Assembly: GCA_963978905.1 (NCBI GenBank)
Contig: OZ022261.1
Location: 25,913,686 to 25,977,685, forward strand
Source of the DNA: Trichostrongylus colubriformis
Taxonomy: Eukaryota; Nematoda; Chromadorea; Rhabditida; Trichostrongylidae
Reading direction: 5' to 3'
DNA length: 64,000 nucleotides
The translations under genes and the position numbers were made by a program. The notes below the pieces were generated by a model, which was given only the letters and a program-made list of their open reading frames with translations, did no database searches and was not told the DNA's origin. Positions 39,501 to 51,500 of the stretch are shown here, piece by piece. Numbering within the stretch: position 1 is the stretch's first letter; every line of letters begins with the position of its first letter.

Positions 39501-42500
39501 AACTCGAAGCTCATAATAGCAATGACAGGGAGCAGAATCATCCGTGTGTATCATTGATGCAGGATTCCGCAACGAGATGTGCGGCGTGTAAGGTTGAGTA
39601 CACGGTATGCCTATGAGAGCCAGCAACATACGGCGCTCTATCTCGCACGTAGCACGCCGCGTTGCGAAGTACTCGCCTAATTATACAGAACGGGTGGGGG
39701 GAAATACGCCAAAAAACCGCGTCAGCGGCGTCGCACTCGCGGCGCCACCAGTACGACTTGCGAATCGATTTTGCTCTTGGGAGCCCGGCAGAGCGTGGCT
39801 GCGTCACTTCTGCACTCCAGCCATGCCACACTGCCTCCTCCAGCCACGCCACCCTGCCTCCTCCACCTTTGCCACACTTTCTCGCTTGAAGGCTGCCAGC
39901 ACTACCACTAGCACTCGCACCCGCCGCGCCGCTCGCCGCGGGCGGCCACGCGATTTTTTGGCGTATTTCCCCCCACCCATACAGAACTCAAAACCATGAG
40001 CGAACCTCACCATTCATGTGTTTTGGTTTAATTGGTAGTGCGTAGCTGTATTCCGACTCTTGTTCCGGTTCACGATAAGTTTTTTGGTACATCTGTGACG
40101 ACTGGTTGACGTTTCTCAAGGAATCGAGTGACCTATCGCGACGCGACTCGCCACGCGAAGCTGGACGAATCGCATCAACGGACCGATCGCGACGACGCGT
40201 TTCGCGACTGTCATTCGCCATTCTCATTTGTCGCCTGACTACAGGGCTCCTGTATCATAAATGAGCATGTCATTTCTCACGATAAAACGTAAATCTGAAC
40301 GGGAACTGGCATGACTCACAGCACTTTGACCTGCGTTGGAGCCACTTGTATGTCAACCCTCTTCTTATTTACAGGAGGCAAAGTCCTATCGGTTGGATAG
40401 TTGTAGAAGAATGACCTAAAACTCTATACATTTCTGTCTGCCCACAGTAATCAATAAATTTCTTTTACATACTGTTTCCATCATCTTCGGTGAAAGCCGT
40501 TGAGAACCCAGTAGAAAATGAGAAAATAGCATGAGAACAATGGGTACAGTCGAGATCAGAAATCTAATTTTGGCGCGGTTTTCGGAATTGGGGATTTTGA
40601 AAATTTAGAAAAAAAATCCCAATCCCTGCACAGAAGTCATGTGACCGGGTGTGCACCTTTGCCTAAATGCTTTACACCGAGCCGCACGACGTGTCAGTTC
40701 AGGGCACAGTCCGTAACGGGTTCCTAAGCCGTGTTCTACTTTTCAAGCTGCAGTCGCTTTAGCTCTTAATCACGTAGGCGTCTTAGCTCGTGTGCACCGC
40801 GTCGCACGTCGCACTCTGCGATGCGAAATTCTGACGGAGGGGGAACGCATCATTCTAACTACCGAAGGAACTGAAGTGTTGGCCATAGATATTTGAAGGA
40901 ATCATCCACGGAGAAAATAAGTTTTTGAGTTACCCATATATTTATATTGTATTTGCCCAATGTGAGCCGCATGCAAGGTTTCACGCGAAAAAAAAAATGT
41001 GGATTCGTCCAAGATGCAGCACCCAAAGTCTCGGCCGGGTGGGCGGCGCCTTCGAATAAGTGCCTACCCCTTCGTCCGCTGCGGTCGGAGACGCATTGTA
41101 GGAACAGCAAGTTACGTAAACAGTCGCCCTCTCCGCTCCCAACCGCGGCGGACGACGGAACGGGGCTTTCACTCGGAGGCCTCGCCCACCCGGCCGAGAC
41201 TTTGTGGTGCTGTATCTTGGACGAATTCACATTTTTTTTGCGTGAAACTTTGCATGCGGCCCACATTTGGCAAGTACAGCATAAATATATAGGTAAGACA
41301 CAGACTCATTTATCCGTGGACGATTCCTTCAAGTAAAATGTAAAGTGTTTGGAGTTAATCAATCACGTCCGTGGGATGGGATGCGCGGGCAATCTAGTTC
41401 ATTCAGGATCGTGGCGGCAAGTGAATGCGATTTTCCTATGCAATGACTTGCAGGGGCCAGCCAGTGTTTTAGTCAGTGATTCTATCCTTTAAACGACTCC
41501 GCACCCATCCACACCGACCCTGGAGGAGGCGCGGTTGGCCTAGGCAGAGGTCGATGAGGGATTTGATCCCCGCACTTTGAGAGTGGAAGTACGCGCTGTC
41601 ACTACACCATATCCGTCCATGACCATAAACATTAGATGTGTAAAATATGCAGAAAATAAGCATCTATCTGACAACACGACAACACTTGGACAGCTTTTAC
41701 CTTTTATTCTCCTCCTTGCCATGTTCGATCTCCGAAATGACGTCATGAAGGAAATGCGCACCAGTTGGACAGTAGAGCAAATTTTCTGTCTCTACTTCCA
41801 CACTCCAACCGCTGGGATTACCAATTCCTCTGAACAGAGTATAATACACATCAACAGTAACCAAGCATGTACACTTCAAATTAAAGTAATCGTCTACGGA
41901 CGTCTAATGGTCCGTAGCCAAGGGGCGGAGCATCCGCGTGAGTGCTCCCCCGTCGTCAGTCGCGGTCGGAGACGCATAGTGGGAACAGAAAACTACGTTA
42001 GCAGTCCTTTCCTCCTTCTCCGAAAGCTGCAGACGACGGGGGGCACCCACTCGGAGGCTTCGTCCCTCCGCCACGGACCCTTGGACGTTCGTGGGTGATT
42101 CCTTTATTTTCAAGGTTTCGTTGAGCTTGATTCAACACTAATCACATGACACTTGTCACTTGTCGGGATATGTACCCCTACGTCACGATTTCACGCGCCA
42201 CTTGCGGCATGCGACGCGAAGCATGCGAGCTAAGTGTACCGCATGTACTTGCCTCGTAGTTGCTTCAGGACCCAGCTGCACACGTCATCTCCATCTCGCA
42301 CACAGCGCGTCCCACGCGGCACGCCGCGGTATGAAATACTGACGTAAAGGTACACACGCTGGAGGAGCTGTGATGGATTACCTGTGTCTCAGAACTCTAT
42401 TTGCCAATTCTTCGCATGTTATCCATGGATGAGCTTCTACCGTGTAGACTTCGCCGTCCTGACTTGTCACTTCAACGGCAGCATTATGGAAACCGCATAG

Positions 42501-45500
42501 CGCTCCCATTTCAAGACGAGATGCAGGTAACAGACGAGCCGTCTGCAACCGAGTACCTACCAGTGACTCTCACACTGTTTTGAAAATCTCATATACTTAT
42601 TTTTGAGGTATGTAACGTACCGTGTTTTCCAAAATGTTCATTCTTCTTGCGATCGTGTTCAGCACTTGGGTTTGAATTGGTAACCGCTGTTCACCACAGA
42701 AACTAAATCAGTCACGTTTTACAGCATAAATCATTTGTTATTATGATGGACGCAGTGCTAATGGGTGTGGGACAGAACTCTCCAACTAGGTCACCGTACG
42801 CTGAGTGCCTTGCTGATCACGTCGTGATATGGTCGGGCGCAAACAGCGAGACTGCTGTCGTGACCTGACCTAATTGGATAGTCCTGGCGTACACACGGTA
42901 CTAATCGGAAGCACGCGCTAATTAGTCAGACGTTCTACGTAAGGAGAAAATGAGACATGAATGAAGACTGTTCTCTGTGAACGAACGAGTCCAGAAGAGA
43001 TATTCGAGTTCAGGAGAGATAATCTGTGGCCAACGCATTGAAAAAGCGCAGCCAGGGTCTTTATCGCATCCTTCCGATTTGCAAGGCATTCATTTTCCGA
43101 GTCCCGAGAGGGCAAGGCAACGTTGACGGCTGGCAAGCATAGCCCACCACTGTCTATATCTATCCCTTAACGGTTAGTGAAACAGGGGAGAAAAGGATGG
43201 GGCGAGAAGTGGATTCGTCAAGTTTTTATTCCTCGAGATTTTGAACGTTTTCTTCCGTTGTTGCTCTAATGCTGTTGAATTACTCCATCGTCAAAGATAT
43301 TTCTCACAGTATCGCACCAATCACATTTGAGCTAGCCAGCACCGTGCATATTCAGTGGAAAAGTGTGCGTATGCATATGCTTACCTTATTAGCATCGGTA
43401 GGACATTTTCTGTAGGTGCAAACACTCCAACTGCTTGGAGCAACAAACGACAGCATCGTGATGTTGCCTCCTTGTCCGGGTTACGGTAGATTTGATTGCA
43501 TATTTGCACGAAAATTTCGTCACGTTGACATGGATTAATAATACCCTAAAATGCATATGACAGTAATTTAAACTAAGGGAATTCCGAGAGAATGCTGAAA
43601 TATACAGAGGATGCAGCAATCTTCTGACCTGTTTTACAATGTATCGAGCAAGATCGTCCAGTTGTGCTCGACTTAATGTTTGATCATTCATGTATTTCAA
43701 TATGAGCTTGAATATTTCTATTGATAAACGGAAATCGAGATCGTTCTCTTTACGGAGAAACGGTGTGAGGATAGGTTCACGGCGTGGCTCAAGAAGATGA
43801 CCCTGAAAACCTACTTCTTTATTACAGACACTTATGCAGGATATTAGTAAAAGTCAGCAACGAGAATTGCAGACGAGCCTTGAGCGCTAAACGCTGTCGA
43901 GGTCCGACAGTGCTTGCTTCACATCAGACCCCGCATAGGGGTACTGCAGGAGGAGTCGATGCATGTCGCGCCACCGCATTGGCTCCTCTTGCACTACACC
44001 CTCTAACCTTACTTCTTGGGTAGGAAGAGCCGATTAAAACACTGCGATAGAACTAACCTTGAAGTATTCCTCAGCGAACTTCTCGATTGCCACCGGTTCA
44101 ACACTGTTGATGCGACTTTTCAATTTCATTGGCATATACTCTGTCGTGACTTTCATGTTCCCAGTTTTGACCTTAGGTTCATTTAGTGATCTCTCAATCT
44201 CTTTGGTGGCAAAGTTTTCCACTTCGAAACATCCCAGTAATGCACCTGGACATTTCTGAAACGATAGCGCTTTTTTTGAGAAGCTTTACACAGCAGAAGG
44301 TAACTGATTAGACTTCTACAATGGTTACCTGGTCAGAAGTGCTAGTCAATAGCGTCTCGTGATAGGCGTTAAGACGTCGACTCCTCTTTGTCTGATTGCT
44401 GAGGTTCTGGAACATACGCTCGCGAAGAGCGCTGCATTCCTTCCTTAAAGTGTTCCATTGGGAGAAGAACTCAATATGAAGCACTGCATAGCATGTATAC
44501 TTCGAAATGGCAACGCGTCAAGGTGTGCGTCAGGGCACTCAACTAGGTGAGGTCACGTGAGCAAGCGGCGATCGTGTCCTTTAAAGGAATCGTCCACGGA
44601 AAATGAGTTTTTGCGTTACCCATATATTTATGTTGTACTTGCCTAATGTTGGCCTCATGCAAAATTTCACGCGAAAAGATGTGAATCTGGCTGAGATACA
44701 GCACCACAAAGTGCGGTCCCAGTGGGCGGGGCCTCCGTGTAAAAGCCTCGTACCGCGTCCGCCGTGGTCTGAGACGCATTGTAGGAACAGAAGGCTACGT
44801 AAACAGTCCCACTCTCCGTTCCCAACGGCGGCGGAAGACGGGACGAGGCTTTTACACAGAGGCCCCGCCCACTGGGACCGCACTTTGTGGTGCTGTATCT
44901 CAGCCAGATTCACATCTTTTCGCATGAAATTTTGCATGAGGCCAACACTAGGCAAATACAACATAAATATATGGGTAACACAAGAACTCATTTTCCGTGG
45001 ACGATTCCTTTAACGTGCGGCGGATACACAATGGGACCAGAAAAGCACTTGGGGAGCGCGACAACGCGTTAAGGGACACGATCGCCGCTGAACTGCTCCA
45101 CTGAACAAGAAGAAGCTTCCGTTAACGGAACTCGTAGTGCAGCAGATATTGACGGCTTAACGAAGCCTCACTATACCAACGACACAGAAATCATCAACAT
45201 GAATTCTGCTCAAAATATAGATGATCGATAGAAATTTGATAATGTGTCTCTAGAATTTGATAGCGTCGTCTCCGGTCAATACAAGTTCACGGAGTTGGCG
45301 ACAGAAAGCATATGCCGTCTAGTGCACGTGCCGTCATGCAAATCGACCTACTCTCGCAAAGGGACCAGCAAGACAGGCAAGGGTAGATTTAAAGGAATAG
45401 AATAAGTCGTGGAAACAGTGAAGGCTTCGCCCTCGGAAAATATTGGGTTGGGGAATAAGTCCTTGCGGTTTTTTTCAACCCCTTTTTTCACACTGGTTCC

Positions 45501-48500
45501 TTAGGTTTTTTCAACCCCTTTTTTCACACTGGTTCCTTAATCTTTCGACGAAGTTCATATAAGTTCTCGATAGAGCTTTTTTTGCTCTACAAAATGTTAC
45601 TATCTGTTTTTCGACTCCTTTGACTACCTGATATTTATGAGGTTTGGAAATGATGTAAGCTGAAGGCAAAAAATTGGCACTTGCGCACCTCTTCTTTCTC
45701 GTCTGCCATCGAGATCAAAAAATGCATGTGAATATGTTTCGATAGAGCTTTTTCAGCTCTACAGAATGGTACTTTATATTATTCAAATCGCTCAACTTTT
45801 TTGTTGTTTTTAAGACTCACAAATGCAGTACTCGCAAAGGTGTGCACTTTCGTTATCTCCTCTTCCTCGCCTACCATCGAGATTTGAGAGGATGTGCATA
45901 TATGCATTCGATAGAGCTTTTTTTGCTCTACAAGATGATCCACCCTTCTTCTGTATCCTTTCATATTTTAGCATGTAGAGATAAGTTTCCACCTTTTTTT
46001 CGAGTAAGAATTGCGTAATGAAAATGAATTTTTTGGCGTGATGTTTTGTATCATTCGATAGGGCTCTTTTCGCTCTACAAGACATTGTTTACAGTTTTCG
46101 TTTAAATTAATTTTTTGCTATTTTTTATATCATTTAAAAGGAGTGCCAAGTCGACGAAATCGAGCCTGATCGACACAAAAATGCTCGATTTCGTCGACTT
46201 GGCACTCCTTTTAAATGATCTAAAAAATGGCAAAAATCAATTTGTACGAAAACCGTAAATACTATATTGTAGAGCGAAAAGAGCTCTATCGAACGATACA
46301 AAACATTACGCCAAAAAATTTATTTTCATTACGCAATCTTTGGTTGAAAAAAGGTGGAAACTTATCCCTACATGCTAAAATATAAGAGGATACAAAAGAA
46401 TAGTGGTATCGTCTTGTAGAACAAAAAAAGCTCTATCGAATGCATACCTGAGTATTCTCTTCGATCCCGATGATAGGCGAGGAAGAGAGGGTAACGAATA
46501 CGCACACTTTTGCAAGTACTGCATTTGTTAGTCTCAAAAACAGCGAAAAGTTGAGCGATTTGAATAAAATGTAGTACCATTCTGTAGAGCTAAAAAAGCT
46601 CTATCGAAACATATTCACATGCATTTTTTGATCTCGATGGCAGATGAGAAAGATGAGGTGCCCAAACGCCAACTTTTCGCCTTCAGCTTACATCATTTCC
46701 AAACCTCATAAATATCAGATAGTCAAAGGAATCGGAAAAAAGGATAGTAAGATCTTGTAGAGCAAAAAAAGCTCCATCGAAAACATGTATAAACTTTGTA
46801 GAAAGATTGAGGAAACAATGTGAAAAAAGGGGTTGAAAAAACCCAACCCATTATATGAAGGAATGATTAATTCCTGCTTTTAAAAGGCCCTTAGTGCGAT
46901 GTGGTGAAGACGAGGAGGCTGTCCTGAAACCACCACAACTGCGATCACGCCTTGTGTGCCCCGGCTGCGTCCTGCTGTAACACGAAGTAAGGTGTTTCGA
47001 GGGTGTATATACGTCTCTAGATGAAATAGTTGAGTCAGCTGAGCCGATTTGTTCTGGCTCGAATATCGGAAGATTTCTGTAATTTGGATACTCCGCCACA
47101 TCGTCTCCCAACAAGGTGAGATCCGTACCCTCCACATCTCACTTTGATGGCCCATGACTTTCTGAGCCTGTTGACTGTTCAGTTCCGAATCCATATCGCC
47201 GGATTTGCGAAATTGTGGTACTCCAATGCACCATCTCGCAATAGCGCTTCTCCAGATTGCCCAGATGTTGAGAAGTTCGACCAATCTGTTTCGAAGGTCT
47301 TGACACGCAAAGCCTGCGCTAGTCCCTACAGCTCAATGGCCTCTTTCAGGACTACTTCTACGAAAGCATTGGATGTGTGCGCCGATCACCTGCAACCCAC
47401 GGCAAATGCCCTTCCTCGCCCCTCTCGTCAATGTGCTCAAGCCCAAGGTAATTCTGTCACATTCTGAGGCATCTTATGACATGTTAGTTGGAACTGTTGG
47501 TTAATCACACATACCAGTGGAAATCATGTTAAAGACACCATTAGGGGCAATTTTGGCAAATTGGGGGGTAACGAAAGTAGAGGTGCTCAGTAATATAATA
47601 GTAGAAAAAGAACGACATAAAACGGCTAAAAAACCAAGAAATAGGAACCCGAAATTCCCCCTTCTCTCTCTCGTCCTCTGCGTCTCTGGTCGGAGTGGAC
47701 TGAAGACAGGCCAGAGTCTCAACCAGCCGGCCGCGATTGTTGTCCCGCCCCTCCACGTCGACTCCCCCGGGGGCATAACGGCATAACGGCATAACGAGCC
47801 GCGGGGCCGCAATAAGACCCCAAGACGCGTTTTTTTAATGCGATTTTTACCACATGTGACCCCTTCTGAAGTAGAAGGTTCGTTTCAGAGATGATGTACT
47901 TCCAGATCTCAGTCTTCCCTTACCCCTAATGGTGCCTTTAACACCTCTTTTCTTCCTAGTGTTGTAAGGCGGTCAACACTTTTGCCGCGCCCTGTTATTT
48001 GAGAATACCATTTCAAGTCACTGAAAAAATACAGGGGGTGCCAAAAAAGTAATATTTGTCTCCCACTTTCAACTCCACATTAGTCGAACTTCAGCAAATT
48101 CCGACCAGGTATTTTCATCTTCAAAGTACAGAACAGCCCTCACTCTATCACTGTTCTCCGTTACTGCCTTCTGCACGAGCAGGAACGGTTGCTTGTTCCG
48201 AGTGAACAAGATGTGTCACCTCAACACGGCAAAATCCGAGATTTCGTCTCTCTCTTTCACAACCTTGCTAAGGTCCGTTCACTCTGGGTACCTCAGGGGA
48301 TTCATACGTGGTGTTCTAAAATATTCCGTTTTTTCCCGGGTACCCAACCCCGTTCGTTTCCAAGAGCCAGAACGTGCCGTTACCACTGAAACCCCTCCAG
48401 GGGCAAGTTTGAGGCATGAAAAATTATACTTCTGATCATAGCAGCGTTGTCCAAGCAGCAAGGGCTCTGCGACTTCCAAGAACCGAAGAGCCAATCCTTG

Positions 48501-51500
48501 GGAAGCATTCCACGAAAGACCTACCATGGAACCTGGCTTCACTGTTTTAAGCGGACCTTGATACCGTAGCTGCTCTAAAGCCCCACTGCGCCGACTGAAG
48601 GCTCCATATTTTTATGAAGGTGAATGTACTGAGCCACAGCTTGTTCCTGCTCTTAGGGGAACACTTTGGGAATATTTGGCCCCAATATTTTTATCTCTTC
48701 CGTTTCCCTATGTTCTGTATAATAGGCGGATGTGGGCCGTGAACAAATTTACTTTTTTTGGCACCCCCTGTATATAATCACGCAGGATAGTGATTGCCAT
48801 GGTTTTCCCAAATTATTTTCGGTGCATAAGAACTTAGCAAACACGTCTACACATTCAAGACCACTGGGTTTGATCCCTACCGAGGCTCAAACCAAGCCTT
48901 GCAAGAGATTACAAAAATGGTGACATTACGTCAGGTCCAGGTTGACAGGCCGGCTGATGGAGAAACCAAGTCACAACAAACATGTGTCAAGTTGCTAAAA
49001 GAAAATGTGATAATGCTAGGACGTCACCGGGAAGTGACGCGCAGAACCCTCGCTCGAGTTCTGTGGTCAGTATGCGAGGGCTACCGAGCGGTGAACGACC
49101 ACGGCTGAAGAAGTTAGTCCGAATGGGGACGTTGAACGTAGGATCATTGACCGGGAAGTCTCGATAGATTGCCGACCTGATGAGCCGCCAAAACATCCAA
49201 ATCCTATGTATCCAGGGAGCACGCTGGAAGGACGCCAAGGCAAGGGAGATTGGAGAGGGAGTCAAACTCTTCTATGTACAACGACGAGGACACTTAACGG
49301 AACGGAGTACTCATCGCAGTAGCGGATTCCCTCAAAGACTGCGTCTGCGCCGTGAACAGGATCAACGGTCGAATCATGGCAGTAAGGTTGGATACAGAGG
49401 AGGGGTACTGGACCATAGTAAGTGCATACGCACCGCAATCCGGTTGTCTCAAGCATGAGAAGGACCAGTTCTACCTGAGCCTTGACGACGCCATCAGGTC
49501 AGTTCCGGAAGGCGATTACCTCACCGTAGCAGGTGATCTGAACGGTCACGTCGGCAGAGATAGAAGGGGCTAAGGGTGCACGAAGGCAAAGGGCTGGGCG
49601 TAAGAAACGCTGAGAGAGAAAGGATACTGGACCTGCCCACGGCCCATGACTAAGCGATCTACAGCACGTACTTTGCGAGGAGAGAGAGTCAAAAGGTAAA
49701 CTATAGCAGAGGAGGGGGACAAACGGAAGTCGACCATATACTCATAAGATGATCAGCCCTCAAAACTGTGAAGGACATCAGGTGAGTGCCAGGAGAGGAA
49801 CTTACCACCCAACACATACCTCTCCTAGCAGACAGCCATAGAAGCTATAGCTACCTAAGAAAACAAGGCTTAAGACTGAACGATGAATCAGATGGTGGAA
49901 GCTGCACAAACAGGAAAGGGTTGACCCAAAAAGAAGGATAATGTATATCGGTCTCTTGACCCTGACGGCCCGACTCAGAAGACTTGGAAGAGCAGCTCAG
50001 ATGATTCTGAAATGCGCGAGGTAAACGCCGAGGGAAACCCGAGGTGGCTCCAAAGCAGACAAAGCAGCGTGGTTCTGGAGTGAGGAGGTTAAGAGGGTGG
50101 TGAAACAGAAGAAGGAGGCATACAAGCGGTGGCAGAAAACGAACAGCCCAGAACACCTCGACACCTACAAACGCTGCAAGAGGCTTGTCAAGGCAGCTGT
50201 GGCCAAAGCAAAGAATACAGAAATGGATGCTTTGTACGAAAGGTTGGATGGGAAAAAGGCAAAAGGTTTGTCTACACCTGGCTAAAGCGAGACATCGAGC
50301 CACCCAAGACATCGGGGCGGTCAAGGCAGTAAAGAGCAGCGAGGGTTCGCCATTTTGAGGAAACCAGCCGAGGTTGAAAGGAGATGGTGGGAGTACTTCA
50401 ATGGGCTTCTGAACGAAGAGTTCCCTCGTAAGGAAAGCCAACAGAAGGAGGCTACGGCTGTTCCATCCTCCCTTGGACAACGAGAGAAGTTAGCCAGGTG
50501 CTGGAAAAAATGAAGAATAGAAAGGCCGCTGGTTCAGATGGGGTACCAATAGAGGCATGGAAAGCACTGGGAGAGTACGGAGTGGAGCGGCTTACACGCT
50601 TTCTGAACATGCTGACGGCCAGAGGAAAAATACCGGTTGCGTGGGGGAGCCGTACCATCGTTATATTCAAGCAGAAGAGGGACGCAATGGAGTGCTCCAA
50701 ATACCGTGGAATAAGGGACAGCTCACACCATGAAGCTCTACGAGCGGCTGGTTCACTTGAGGCTAAGGGAGCTAGTCATCATATCTCAGGAGCAGTTCGG
50801 GTTCATGCCTGATCGCTTCACCACGGATGCCATCTTCATCCTCAGACAAGTGATGGAAAAGTACCGTGAAAAGCGTAAACTCTGCTACCTAGCCTTCCTT
50901 GACCTTGATAAGGCCTTAAACCGTCTGCCGTGCCAGTAATCTGGAACTCACTTCGAGAACGACAGATACCAGAGCACCTGGTTGCCCTCATACAGGACAT
51001 GTACGATGGGGCTGAGGCTGTCATACACACCCCACAGAGACGGACAGCGGAAGCAGTGATCTCAGTAGGGGTACACCAAGGCTCAGCTCTAAGCCCGTTC
51101 CTCTTCCTGCTCACCCTGGATGGCATGGTGAAAGAATTCATGGGAGACCAGCGAGGACCATTCTCTGCGCTGACGACATTGCCCTGATAGCAGATACCAA
51201 GAAAGAACTCCAGGCGAAGGTGCAGAGATGGCAAGCAAGGCTGGCAGAGAACAGCCCACGAGTAAAGTCAAGAAGACCAAATTCCTAAGCTCCAAGGACT
51301 GTCCGGTGTCCCTCGTGAGCCGCCATGGAGAAAACATCGAGGGGGTCCCCACTTCCGATACTTGGGAAGTGATACAGCCGAGGATGGTACGGTAGATCAG
51401 ACCGTGAAAGCTCGAATAAATACGGGGGCAAGGGATACCGATCGGTGATTAGACCCGCAATGTTCTGTGGCAGTGAGTGCTGGCCCATAACAGAAAACCT

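Noticed and set aside
44581..45013. 136-codon open frames on both strands of the palindromic MITE (also at 23366 and 5886)
   Set aside because: The two frames are mirror images created by the inverted arms. They share no domain and are absent or broken in diverged copies.
45570..46780. CRISPR-like array
   Set aside because: The repeats are regularly spaced but are mirrored in two arms of a palindromic transposon in a eukaryotic genome. Spacers are not unique and are themselves inverted copies.
49851..50480. 209-codon minus-strand open frame, the second longest in the window
   Set aside because: It is antisense to the RTE element, whose plus-strand frames match endonuclease and reverse transcriptase motifs. 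The minus frame has no recognisable content.
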